From positions 24,953,717 through 25,017,716 of the forward strand of contig OY986966.1 in the NCBI GenBank assembly GCA_963920575.1: 64,000 bases of DNA, read 5' to 3'. Every line of letters begins with the position of its first letter. The first letter of the stretch is position 1. Under the pieces are notes generated by a model. That model was not told where the DNA came from. It saw only the letters and a list, made by a program, of their open reading frames with translations, and made no database searches. Both the position numbers and the translations under genes were made by a program. This stretch comes from Narthecium ossifragum (taxonomy: Eukaryota; Streptophyta; Magnoliopsida; Dioscoreales; Nartheciaceae). Shown here in pieces: positions 35,389 through 46,859 of this stretch.

Positions 35389-37759
35389 TAATAGGAAATT
35401 TCCCAGAATTTGACAGATTTGCCTCTTTTTTTGACTCCAAAGCAACAGCCGTGTGACATCCTTTTCTTTTTTTTTGTCTTTTTTTTTTTTGTGATGTTGA
35501 ATTGGATGAGCTTATTTTCTTTTATTCAAATGCTTTTGTTGTGTGTCATTCGGCCGTATCATGAGACGAGATGCATCATCAATCTGAAATATAATACGTG
35601 TTATCAAGTGTCAGTGGTAAAGACAGTAAAAATCTTATCCAAGTACCAATCTTCCTGACCAGATAAATCTTGGGGTGGGAGGAAAGAGAGAGAGATAGAG
35701 AGGAGATATATACCTGAGCCAGTAGTAGTGATAGTGATAACATAATAAGAGAGTACTGTGACCCCACTAGCAAAAAGAAAAAGGCGGAGCTGAGGAATGA
35801 AGAGAAATATCAATAGCAAAAGGCACATTTTGAACAGCAAAAACTGCTCCTTTTTCTCAACTCAACACATGGGGCTCTCCTCTGGGCAGCAACTGCTACA
35901 TTCCTGATTCCTCTATTCTTTCCTCACTCCACCAAAAGCACACTCCATCCCCTCCCATTTGCCCTCCTTTGCCCCCATTCCTAGGGTTCTTCCCTCTGCA
36001 ACCACCAGCAAGTTTCTCTGATGGTCTTCTTGCTTGACACTTGAGTCTCCTGTGCAGAGGAATACCTCAAATTGGAAGAAGAGCACTTTGTGACCACTCC
36101 CCCCACTTTGGAACCAAACCCATCTCCTAGATTGCCTTCATCATCCCTGTATTGTGCCTGTTGAGTTGGGGGTCTCTTGCTTGCTTCTTGGTTTTCTCTA
36201 GGATTCTTATAGCCCTTCTCTTTGGGCTTTCCAAGATACCCCCTTTATTGGTAATCATGGAGGACTTCTTAGGATGGAGTGAAATCTCTGATACGGCTTT
36301 CTTGTTCTGCACTACTTCTCCAGCTCTCTTTGGCCTTGTAACTTTCCCCTTTCTTTCTTCATCTACTTTCCTTATTTGAGCCCATGATGGGTTCTTCTTT
36401 ATAGGGATTGGAAAAGGATTTTGTAGTCTTGCTTGTTTTTGGTTTCTGTGGGTTTCCAGCGCCATTTCCAACATACTCTGAGAAAGTTGGAGTGGCTTTA
36501 TACCATTGCTCCAGTATCCATACATCTAGCCCTTCTCAATCTCTTCATCAAGTAGAGATCTTGTTGTGTAGAGAGAAGGAATCATGGGCTGTGTTCATGG
36601 CAAGTGCTGCGGCCACTACCAACCTTCCACCGACGGCGAGATTTGTGACACAGGTGACCTCTGTCCGCAGCGTGTCCACGGTGAGGAGAGCCGCCAACAT
36701 CGGCATGTACTCACTGGAAACTTATTGGGCTCCGCCACCATCCCTTCTCACCAACTTTTACTCCAGTACTCATCCTTTACGCAGCGGGGACACTACCCGG
36801 ACTCCCCTGATAGAGAGAACCAAGATAGCTTCATCATCAAGACGCAATTCCAAGGCAACCCAGATCTCCATTTCTTTGGAGTCTTTGACGGGCACGGCCA
36901 ATTTGGCACCCAGTGTGCGAATTTTGTGAGAGATAAACTTGTGGATGTCTTGATGGGCGATGACCAATTGGTAGAAGACCCTGCAAAGGCTTACAACTCT
37001 GCGATCCTTTCGACAAACTCGCTACTTCATGAGAGTGACATCGATGATTCGATGAGTGGTACGACTGCAATCACCGTTCTTGTTTATGGGGATACGCTGT
37101 ATGTGGCGAATGTAGGAGATTCGAGGGCGGTGGCTGGTGTTTGGAGAGGTGATACTGTGGTGGCTGAGGATCTTTCTTGTGATCAGACACCATTTCGGAA
37201 GGATGAGTACGAGAGGGTGAGGCTATGTGGGGCTAGAGTGTTGAGTGTTGACCAGGTGGAGGGGGTTAAGGACCCTGAGATACAGAATTGGGGTGATGAG
37301 GAAAATGATGATGGTGATCCGCCAAGGCTGTGGGTTCAGAATGGGATGTACCCTGGGACTGCGTTTACAAGAAGCGTGGGAGATTCGACGGCGGAGAGTA
37401 TAGGTGTCATTGCTAATCCAGAGGTGCTGACAGCGAAAATCACGCCGGACCACCTTTTCTTTGTTGTTGCAAGTGATGGTATTTTTGAGTTTCTCTCAAG
37501 CCAAGCTGTGGTTGATATGGTAAGGATTCTGCATCGACAAAGTGGCAAGTCAAAGAGCTTTTAATTTCAGCTTTAGTTTAGTGTCAGGTTCATTGAATGA
37601 TGTTTATAGTCCTATGAATTTTAAATAGTTAAGAGTTTTTTACCAATTACTCTTTCGTAACATTGCTATTATTAGAAAGTACGTTTGATGCATATAAAAT
37701 TATTGTATCCCATTCTCATGTTGAATCTTAGGCTCAATTAAGCATGTTCTGAGAGATCT
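35389..37759 (+). repeat. Segmental duplicate (right copy): PP2C promoter, exon 1 and start of intron 1
   Basis: Partner of 27929-30247. Because this copy is followed by further PP2C exons, it is taken as the original position. The upstream part includes a CT-rich leader and two short stretches missing from the left copy. Confidence 0.9.
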
Positions 37760-40574
37760 CTTCAAAAATTATTATCATGGAGAGATGGGTACTTGAAGCA
37801 ACCATTTAATATTTGACATTGTTTACAATATAGATTCCCCCCCTAGGTGATTCTATCTCCATATTTTAGAGCTTAAATATCAGCGTCCTACAATTTTCAT
37901 AATTTTAAGTTGTCTTACCGAGCCAAAATTTGAGAATGCTGAGCAATGTGTACAGCTACATTATACGGCAAAATTAATGTGAAGTCTGATAACTTCTTGT
38001 TTAAAGTGAAGGGAAGTAGAAAGGTCTTATTTCTTACCTTGTCAACTCTAAGATAGCATGAAAACATGTGCATAGGTTATCGTGGTAATGTTTGGGAAGC
38101 AACTCATGGGTCCCTTGTTCGGTCATGAGTTCAGGTGTAATTCCTTTTTTTGAGTTCTTTCCATTTTAACTTTCTGTTGGTCCATGGTAATGAGAAGGGT
38201 TAGGGTGACTTGTGGGGTGCTGGATAGTGCCTCCTAAAAGGGTGAGCAGGTGGAGTCTAGTCAAGTGGCCCATGGAAATGACATGTAGTCTACTAGAAGT
38301 GTATCTAAGTGGAATAGTCTTTCATTGCATCTTGGGTAAATTTTTAATTGGTCAACAATTAATCCCTTGCACTCCCATTGGTCTGATTGTGAGGAATATG
38401 GAGTGGCAAATGAATCAAAGATGATGCCTATGAGTTTAGTTATGAAGATTGGGTTTTCAGAGATGCAACATGGAATTGGTATGGAGAGATAGCTGAATTA
38501 TATTAAGCTATGGTCTTGCTATAAATCAATTTCGTTATTCATTTCAAATTCCTCGATGATATAATAGAGAATAAAGCTTAAATTTTGAAAATAAAGGTTT
38601 GTATGCTTCTTAATATAAACTTTTAAAAATTGTTGGTTGAGGGTTGGTCAGCAATAATTTCTTTTAGGGTTTACTATACATTAGGAAAATAAAAGGTTTA
38701 GATTGCAGCTCCTAGGTTTGAAAAGTTGTTAGGTGATGGTCGGTCAGCTATAATTTCTTTTTAGAGGTTCGCTATATACTGATATAAGGAGCTGCTTGGT
38801 TTTGGGGTCGTTAGTGGGTGTCGAATGCTAAATTATAAGGAGGTAGGCAAAGCAATAAAATGGATGAGATTGTCCTTAATATAGTTTATAGGTATGTGCA
38901 GAAGAGGAATTTGCTGATGCAAAATTTAATGCTTTGATAATTTTAGGAATTTCCTGTTTCTCTTTTTCCATATGGTCTTGTAACATATGACAAACCTTTG
39001 TGTTTCGATAAGATTGTGTAAAGTCCTATAGTACATTCTTGAATTCAAACTTTTAGCTGCACAGCTACTTGATATTTCCCTTTATTGTAATTTTTATACA
39101 CTAATCTCAAGGGTATGTTTAATGTGTGAGATTGAGGACGATATGCTCTCACCTTTTGTCTAGGCATATTGGTTTCCTTCAACATAAAACCTGGCATTGA
39201 CATGCTATTGATACGAGTTACCTCTCTTGATAAATAGTAAAGAACTGCAAGTTGCATAAACCAAGGGATGGATCCAAAAAACACCACATGAATGGTTTTT
39301 CTGTGGAATATGGGTTTGAGATGACATGGTTTGATACTACATGAACTAAAATGTTGACTCTTGTTGAAGAACCATTGCTCTTGTCATTGTTGAGCCCTTA
39401 CAAAGGCCTTTGTTCTTACCAAGGAAAAACTGATATGATTTGTACTGGCGGGGAGATCAGTGTCAAGGAGGAGAGGAGAAGTGTTGGCATCCAGAGGAGA
39501 GAAGCGTGGAAGGGGAGAGCGTCAGGAGGAGAAGAGTTGGTTAGGCAGTTGTTTTCTTTTTTGTTTCAAAAACCTATTAGTTGGAAGTCAGTAAATCTAA
39601 CACTGATTTGAGTTAGAACATTGGATAAAGAAGGCGTAAGCACCTAATATTAGATTGAGATTGAATGCTTCAAATGGATAGGCATATTCTAGTGCCAAAT
39701 CAAATTCGAGTTCTGGTTATTTGCTGTTTGGATCTGAGGGACTTTGTGAAGTCATTGATTCTCTCGTTTTGTTTTTAAGAGGGCATGTTTAATTTTGCAG
39801 AAAGGTGTGCCATCAATACGAATAGTGCATAGGGTACTGCTGAGTTGGACCTACAGCCAAGGTACCATATACAGAATTAGTTTAATAAGGGAAAAATCAT
39901 ACAATTAAACATGACTTTGATCTGGAAAGATAACATGATGGTCTTAGTTTNNNNNNNNNNNNNNNNNNNNNNNNNNNNNNNNNNNNNNNNNNNNNNNNNN
40001 NNNNNNNNNNNNNNNNNNNNNNNNNNNNNNNNNNNNNNNNNNNNNNNNNNNNNNNNNNNNNNNNNNNNNNNNNNNNNNNNNNNNNNNNNNNNNNNNNNNN
40101 NNNNNNNNNNNNNNNNNNNNNNNNNNNNNNNNNNNNNNNNNNNNNNNNNNAAAGACTTGTGCAATGTATGATAGCTGCATTAGCTAACTTCCATTAGCTG
40201 CAATTTAATGTTAGGCTTCATTAATTGTTGTCAATTTACTCTTTATCTAGTCAAGTGCTGAGGCAACTGATGGAGTGAGTCAAGCCAGCACCAAATCTTC
40301 TGCAGTGGCCTTAGAGAAAGGACAAGAGGAAAGATCCATTGTCCAAGGTTCAGAAACTCCTCACCAAGCAAGGGTAAATGTCTCGAAACTGCAGCTATGC
40401 CCACTTGATATATCCATGGAACGAAGCTCCGCATGTGTTGCTCCTTCCCCAACACATGCTGCAGTTAGAGATGGTATGCTTGTGTCCTGAATCTATGATG
40501 TTCGTTGGCCTTGCAATTCCTATTCATAACCCTTAGCTTGCTTTTTGTCTCTAATGGCAGTTACTCCAGATTGA
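36584..40574 (+). CDS. Protein phosphatase 2C (plant PP2C35-like), middle exon in gap
   Basis: A metal-dependent Ser/Thr phosphatase. Exon 1 (36584-37519) encodes residues 1-312. It starts MGCVHGKCC, a likely myristoylation/palmitoylation site for membrane attachment. Catalytic motifs in order: PDRENQDSF, FFGVFDGHG (102-105), SGTTAITVLV (158-167), VANVGDSRAV, GTAFTRSVGD and FFVVASDGIFEF. The frame continues through the donor ATG|GTAAGG to a stop in the intron at 37564, so the 326-codon reading is not the protein. The tail is in exons 40251-40473 and 40561-40574 (SSAEATDGVSQAST...VAPSPTHAAVRD, then VTPD and stop); acceptor tttatctag, donor ATG|GTATGC and acceptor taatggcag keep phase. The exon carrying the last PP2C strands and the final metal-ligand Asp is not visible and is probably inside the 200-N gap. 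Closest family I recall is Arabidopsis PP2C 35 and its rice relatives; the exact ortholog is uncertain. Confidence 0.87.
37760..39950 (+). other. PP2C intron 1 sequence
   Basis: AT-rich, no repeat family or gene recognised; it runs into the assembly gap. I looked for the missing PP2C exon here and did not find it. Confidence 0.55.
39951..40150. other. Assembly gap, 200 N
   Basis: Exactly 200 N. By gene structure it should contain the PP2C exon joining residue 312 to the tail exon at 40251. Confidence 0.98.
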
Positions 40575-41884
40575 CCAACTGAGGTTGCTGCTCCATCCTA
40601 CTCCCAATGTAATTTCCTGAGTCCTGATAGTTTGAGTTTGGTATAGAGTTGGTCAAGTCGCAATTGTTTGAATAATTGTTAAAACCCTGCAATTTATTGG
40701 TAGACTAGGTTGTCATTGGACCATCCTTGCAATATGTGGCCCATCATTTTGAAAATGGTATTTTGGTCTAGTCAGAAAAATATGGGTTTTTAGATCTTGT
40801 TGGGCATTACATGGAATTTTAGATGGATGACAATTTATGCAACTTCATGCCAATAGTAGGAAAATACAGTACAAATATTTACAAAAACTAAATGGAATGT
40901 TCAGAGTACTTCCATTAGTCCATAGGCTGAATTTTTTTGCACGAGGAATACTAACTCTAGTGAAATGGTTGACAGGAGAACTGAATTGAGTAACTCTGGT
41001 CATGCAGCAAGAGTGTGAAGATTAACCTACATATCCATGTGAAGGGCCAAACATGGAACTTGCTTGTCCTTCAGTTATTCTTTTAGGTCAATTGTAAATA
41101 CTTCTTGCATTCCTGGTATGCAAGTCAGCAGCTGTGCCATTTTGGCTTGCTGTTTTCCACACAAGTATATGATGTAGAAGAGTTTCTTGTCAAGTAAGCC
41201 TGCTAACACAGTGCAGAGAAAGATTTACATGGGACGAATGGAATGCTTCCGACCTCCGTCTCCAGTGGTTGTAGCACCAATAATGCGAGGAATGATCTCC
41301 AAAGAGCACAGAGGGAGGGCTTGTTGATGAGCCAAGTTATCAATTATCTCAATCATCTGTACTACGCTAGGATTCCAGTATCCACTTCTTGGGCATGTTA
41401 TAGTCACACTATCTTTGCTGGTTATCCTAGTATGGTGGGGGAGGAGGGATCATACATTCAAATAGTATTAGGGAATATGTGAAGAACCTGTTTATGTTAT
41501 TATCATTGCCCATCTGTACTTTTTAGTGATAATAAATTGCTGAGTGGATGGATTCTGGTTGCACTTTTGAATGGAAGAATAGCACAGCTCTAATTCTAGT
41601 GGTAAGCTACTTTCATGCTTCAGTTCTGGAGACTGGTGGTTTTGGTTGATCGGTGAAATGCATTCCAATACTTGATAAGTTGCGAAGAACAGCAAATGAG
41701 TTTTTGACTGTTTTTTCTATAATTCTAACATTTATCTTCAGAATTTTTATAGTTGCCCATAAATTCTGGTGATTTACACATTAGGATGGCTGCTAACTAT
41801 AATGACATATGGTAATTGCCTAATTGGTGGATATTATCATCTTTACTTCATTCAACAGAACTTGGTTAGATTGTCTGATAAATT
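40575..41884. other. PP2C 3' flank
   Basis: Presumed 3' UTR and spacer, AT-rich. Short ORFs here have no recognisable domains. Confidence 0.45.
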
Positions 41885-42213
41885 GGTAGTCGGCCATGCA
41901 GACTGACAGCTTTCTACTTTTAAATGACCCATCCTCCCTCGGATGGGCAGCATGGATGATGGAGTTTACAGTTAATTTAATTTAGAGATAGAGGTGTATG
42001 TGTTTCTCTCAAATAGCTTCTCACCCTTTTTTTTTCTTTAAGGTTTTTAAAAATCAAATCTTTAGAACTTGAACCCTGTCTAAAGAGTGAGCCATGCCCT
42101 CGCAAGCATTACAAATTTGAGTAAGTTCTTAACTACAGAGGTGCTGCTAACCATCCTTGTATGTTCTTCAAGCAGCTTTACGGACTTTTCTTTTCTTTTC
42201 TTTTTTTGGCTCA
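41885..42213. repeat. Direct repeat flanking the Harbinger region (left copy)
   Basis: Matches 48988-49311 nearly base for base (gacagctttctacttttaaa... to tttctttttttggct.ag). It ends with the A/T-rich tail and a few bases (ggctcag) of the LINE that continues intact next to the right copy. Then sequence switches to gggcacatttgtttcattgg, a transposon-like terminus. Confidence 0.88.
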
Positions 42214-43119
42214 GGGCACATTTGTTTCATTGGAATGGATTGGAATGGAATACTGAAATGGAAATGAATTCGATTGAAATGGAATGGAATGGAATTACAT
42301 TATTTCTGTTTGTTTGTTGCTAGAATGAACGCAGAATTCTGTGAAATCTGGCACTTTTGCTGTTTGTTTGGCATTGGAATGGAAATTGTTTCTTGTGACT
42401 TTGTCATTTTTTGTGTTTGTTTGGTATTAAAATGGTGGTTATGGTCACCCCAGAATACCCGTGGTGAGATTACCACCCTTTTTTCTTGAAATTGTTTGAT
42501 TATAAAAACTATGTTCATGTGTATTATGATGCATACCCATATGACATTTATATATTTAATTTAAATATATGTATATTTCGAAAATATATATTTGATGCCT
42601 TTTTGTTTATTTTTTGTTTGAGATGGTGAAAATTTTCAAATTGGCTCATGTGAGATATTGTTTTATTTTTTGACAATTGTGTATGGTTGTTCATTTTTAA
42701 AATATGGTGACTATTTCATTATTTCGAATTGGATGATCATTGCCTCTATTGAACTAGATGACCCTGTAATTATATTTCTAAGAGCGAGAAAAATACGAAC
42801 AAGTGTTTTTGAGCCAAAAAATAGTACACAACTTCTGCGGTAATACCAGAATTTTTATTTGTAATACTCAATGATTCATTCCTTACATTACAACAGTGTC
42901 AAATTGACATGTTTACAGAATTGAATGAAAAAAAATGAATTTGTACATCACTTGTCTTCCATATATTTGTTGTTGTTTTCGTGGATGTATACGATTGCAA
43001 GATCAAGGGCTCAGAACAATGTCATCATCGCCCTTATGTGGCGACAATTGGTTGTTGAACAAACTCGACCTTCCAAATCACCAAGCCACTGCTTCCCTCA
43101 TTCACCATAAGATTTCATC

Positions 43120-44200
43120 ATTTCCCTAGGTAAAACCAGCAAGCATTATAAGGGAATTAAACAAGCATCATTTCCCCAAGTAAAACTATTTGTAACATTA
43201 AGAAAACCATTTGCATCATTTCTCCCATTAAAACCAATCAGATATAAACAATAAATGACTGGTTGCCATGTATGTGGCTATCCAAGTAAAACCACCCAGC
43301 AAGCATAAGGGGATCAAACAAGCATCATTTCCCCAAGTAAACCCATTTGCAACAATAAGAAAGGAGCTGTAACAAGCATAAGGCACCCAGCAAGCATAAG
43401 GCCATCCAAACCACCTAAGGATCAAGTATATCATCATCTCCCCACACATCAAAACACATTCAGTCACCAGAAAATTTAAATCACATTCAATCACCACGAA
43501 ATTGGCCCATAGTACTTCATTCTAACATATAAGAAAACCATTTGCATCATTTCCCCCATTAAAATCACAGCTAGATCATCAATGCAATAAGTGGCTGGTT
43601 GTCATGTATCTGGCCGTCCAAGACACCAATGTAAGCAATTTAAATATCATCATTTCTCCACATATAATAGGCAGAAATTATAGGTACATTTCCAAGTAAA
43701 ACCACCCAGCAAGCATAAGTGGATCAAACAATAAGTGGCTGGTTGCCATGTATGTGGCCGTCCAAGACACAAATGCAAGCAATTTAAATATCATCATTTC
43801 CCCACATATAATAGGCAGCAATTATAGATACATTTCCAAGTAAAACCACCCAGCAAGCATAAGAGGATCAAACAATAAGTGGTTGGTTGCCATGTATATG
43901 ACCATCCAAGACACCAATCCAAGCAATTTAAATATCATCATTTCCCCACATATAATAGGCAACAAGTATATGTCAAAGCATACAAAATCACAGATAGATC
44001 ATCAATTTGAAGCAAGTGAATAAAATCACTTGGATAGGTACATTTCCAAGTGAAACCACCCAGCAAGCATAAGGGGATCAAACAAGCATCATTTCCCCAA
44101 GTAAATATCATCATTTCCCCACATAAAATAGGTAGCAATTATATGTCAAAGCATACAAAATCACAACTATATCATCAATTTGAAGCAAGTGAATAAGATC
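43120..44200. repeat. Minisatellite of CATCATTTCCCC and AAGTAAAACCACCCAGCAAGCATAAG units
   Basis: Interspersed units catcatttcccca, aagtaaaaccacccagcaagcataagggatcaaacaa, ataagtggctggttgccatgtatgtggc and aagcaatttaaatatcatca recur many times in changing order. One unit (catagtacttcattctaacata, 43508) also covers the start of the small ORF at 44578. The minus-strand ORFs in this tract are repeat artefacts. Confidence 0.8.
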
Positions 44201-44263
44201 ACAATAGCAACAAAATTCAATCACATGTAAATTGAAAGTAGTAGATTTGCACATCCCATAGTT

Positions 44264-44578
44264 TCACAAGTAACCCCCTACAATAAGGCCACACACAAAG
44301 CTCACAAAGGCAATGAATAGGATACACATAGCTATGTTCCCAATGCATATGGGTTCCCTTCTTTTTTCATATCCTACTTCTTTATCGTTCTCACAATGCT
44401 CTTTTTTCATCATACCCTCCACCCCCCCACCGTACGCATTGTAGGACGCCAATGCAGCATCTAGGGTATTGAAACCCCGGTAGCAACATCCACTATACCC
44501 TTGGACTTGTTCGTGACATTCCGGCTACGATTCATAAATCCATGTTCGCCTCCCAATGTAGACGACATAGTACTTCAT
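44264..44578 (-). pseudogene. Small viroplasmin/RNase H1 N-terminal-like protein with C-terminal membrane anchor
   Basis: Read from ATG 44578, the frame gives MKYYVVYIGRRTWIYES, a TAG stop at codon 18 (44527-44525), then PECHEQVQGYSGCCYRGF and NTLDAALASYNAYGGG to the TGA at 44264: 104 codons in all. The pattern YVV..G...WIY.S..EC...V.GYSG..Y.GF.T...A is that of the viroplasmin / RNase H1 N-terminal domain (Cauli_VI, a small nucleic-acid-binding fold). The stop replaces the position where the family has Trp. After a charged linker rich in K/E comes a hydrophobic span (IAMCILFIAFVSFVCGLIVGGYL) at the C-terminus, a likely membrane segment. It lies 240 bp downstream of the Myb-like gene on the same strand and could be a third transposon gene or a captured host ORF. 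Because of the stop it is called a pseudogene unless a start after the stop is used. Confidence 0.7.
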
Positions 44579-44814
44579 TCTAACATATTAGAAACATCAT
44601 AGAAAAGTAAGCGGGTGTTCAAGACAAGTTAAAAACATCATAGCAACAGCCTAATCAATGGTCCAAAACATGGAGCATTCATTACTCCAAAAATACCATC
44701 CTAATTAGAAGCAACATGATCTAAACAAAGATAGGGATCATAATGTCTTTAACCACAGTGTTACAAAAGCATAGTGTCATTACGACAAACCGTCTACATT
44801 TTCCTAGCAAGGAA

Positions 44815-45780
44815 TTAATCCATCCATATCTTACGGAATGCGGCGTCCTTGAGCACGAACCCTTTGCCGAGCTTATCATTCTCGAGCAAATAGTCAAATA
44901 TCGTCGCAAGCTGGACGTCAGTATAAGCTTCGTCGCCCTCGCCCTTCATCTCCTTGATCGCAGCTAATAGATCTTGGGTAAAACTCATACCCCCAAGCTG
45001 ATCAGTCATACTCCCAATCTGCTCGCCGATGAATCGCATAGCGGTCACGATCTCATCACGATCACGATCCGCCTTCCTCTGCCTCTTGCTAGAAGATGTA
45101 GCAGGCATACGTGAGGAACTATGCATCGCCGTGCTCATAGCAGGCGCAGATGTCGCGGGGACAGCAGCCGTAGCAGGGGTGGTAGCCGTCGCGGGGGTGG
45201 TAGGCGTATCAGGGACATCCCCCTAGGCCATATAGGGGGGCTGTGAGTGGGACGAGCCATCATCCTCTAGATTCACGACCTCATCAGGGATGAACTCATT
45301 AGGGATGAACTCAGGAGTCGCAGTCGTGGCGTATTCCCCATTGGCCATTTCCTCCCCGCAAATAGTCATGATCAGATCCAAGTGAGGTATTGGCTTGTTG
45401 AGATATTTGTTGTAGCTCGGTTTGGACTATAAAGGTAGCAGACATTCAAGTTTGAGTATACAAATTATAGTTACGATCCTAAAATTCATTTACGGATTTA
45501 AGTATAGAGAACACACCGCGATGAGATCGGCTGCTACTTGGGTAGGCAATGTTAGCATTTGAAGATCCTCATCCCACCCTGCGCCGTTCAACTTTAGGAT
45601 CTTCTTGATATCAGCGCACCTAGCGCGTTGATAAGTGATGTGATTACACACATTTTCGGCTCTTATCTCGTTCGAACCAAGAAGTTTATTGCAGTGATCG
45701 GCCGCAGCCACGTAATGGGTTTGCTTATACCCCTTGTCAGTGCTGGGCTTGGATCTGGCAACTTCCGCCATATATTCCAT
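44815..45780 (-). pseudogene. Harbinger-associated Myb/SANT-like protein
   Basis: PIF/Harbinger elements encode a Myb-like partner that helps the transposase enter the nucleus and bind DNA. Exon 1 (from 45780) reads ARSKPSTDKGYKQTHYVAA, NEIRAENVCNHITYQRARC and GAGWDEDLQMLTLPTQVAADLIA, a trihelix/SANT-like pattern with the typical GWD motif. It likely ends at a GTGTGT donor near 45520. A second exon from about 45430 gives SKPSYNKYLNKPIPHLDLI and FIPDEVVNLEDD, then a TAG stop near 45225, and the frame continues to SSSRMPATSSSKRQRKADRDRDE and a helical C-terminus (KIWMD, stop at 44815). The stop and joined position to the transposase indicate decay. Confidence 0.78.
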
Positions 45781-46853
45781 CAGGTCTTAATCCACCGGTG
45801 ATGAAGATTGAACAGTTCGTACTTGTCATTTGGGCCATTGCTCGGCGAGAACTCTTTCAAGTGATATCTCACACCCCTATACGGAGCAATGAAACCGGGG
45901 CTCGTGGGGTTACCCGCGTCCACAAGATAGTACTTGCCTATAAGGTGAAAGTTTGAACACAGTGTCAATGCGTGACGTAGGAGTTATTTCATCAGGTCTT
46001 AATCCACCGGTGCACAAAAACATATACTTTCGATTGTCTTTAACCTACTATCTGGTGGGCGCAAAATAGCGTCCTCTAGGATGGTGTAATCGTTGGCTGA
46101 ACCCTCCCATCCGACAAGTACGTAGGTGAATCGAAGGTTGGGTGTATAAGCGGCCAGCACATTCTGTGTCACTACTTTTCACCCTCGAAACTGTATTGCT
46201 ATATCCGCTGGAACGGTGGCATCTATGTGCGTACCGTCTATAAGGCCGATGCAGTTCTACATGTGTGACAAGGAAGAATGTCATCGTAACGTGTGCAAAT
46301 GGAGGTGAATTTTAAAAATCAGTGTCAATGCATGTTGGTGTACCTTAAAGTAAGGGTAGTATGAAGGGCTTCCTAGGATTTCGGGGGGTGTGTTCGGCCC
46401 TGCTTGCTGCATGTACAGGTCACGAATACCGCATATCGCCTTCAAGACCGCGTTGAAATAGCGGCTGATTGTCTCACCCAATAGAAGAAATTCCGCCCGC
46501 ATAACACGATTTTTTGTGCTGTGACCGACAATGTGTAGAAAGATACACAGTTGTTCTTCGATCTTAATCTGATCAGTATCCGTAAGTAGATTACGCTGTC
46601 TCATAAGACGTGCCAATTCGTCTAGTGTGTCTACATCCATGCGGATATAGGCGACACAATAATCTGACCCAGGCATTCGGATCCTAGCTATATGCCGTCT
46701 CCGTGCCTCATCACGAGACTCCTGCGGCATTGCCACGACACGGGTGCCTGACTCTAGATAATAGCGGTGCACGATCGAGACTATAACTGCGTAGACAGCC
46801 CATAATACCGCTAGCCTTTGATACTGTTCGTCACCATTGTCCATATATAACAA
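45780..46853 (-). pseudogene. PIF/Harbinger DDE transposase
   Basis: Exon 1 (46853 to about 46345) reads ...IRMDVDTLDELARLMRQ, IKIEEQLCIFLHIVGH, GETISRYFNAVLKAI and SPSYYPYFK. After a short intron the frame resumes NCIGLIDGTHIDATVP (first Asp of the DDE triad) and WEGSANDYTILEDAI (second Asp), but a TGA interrupts FRG.K near 46182. A further frame (45968-45780) gives KYYLVDAGNPTSPGFIAPYRG and NDKYELFNLHH with the Glu region. The expected C-terminal end after LHH is missing: a 23-bp direct repeat (catcaggtcttaatccaccggtg at 45778 and 45990) brackets the last part, marking a rearrangement. Not functional as it stands. Confidence 0.85.
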
Positions 46854-46859
46854 TGCAAA

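Noticed and set aside
41888..42213. Direct repeats read as LTRs of one element around 42214-48987
   Set aside because: Ends are not TG...CA, there is no primer site or purine tract, and the interior encodes a DNA transposon; a duplication is the better explanation.
43120..44200. CRISPR-like regularly repeated units
   Set aside because: Units vary in length and order with no constant spacer pattern; this is a plant minisatellite.
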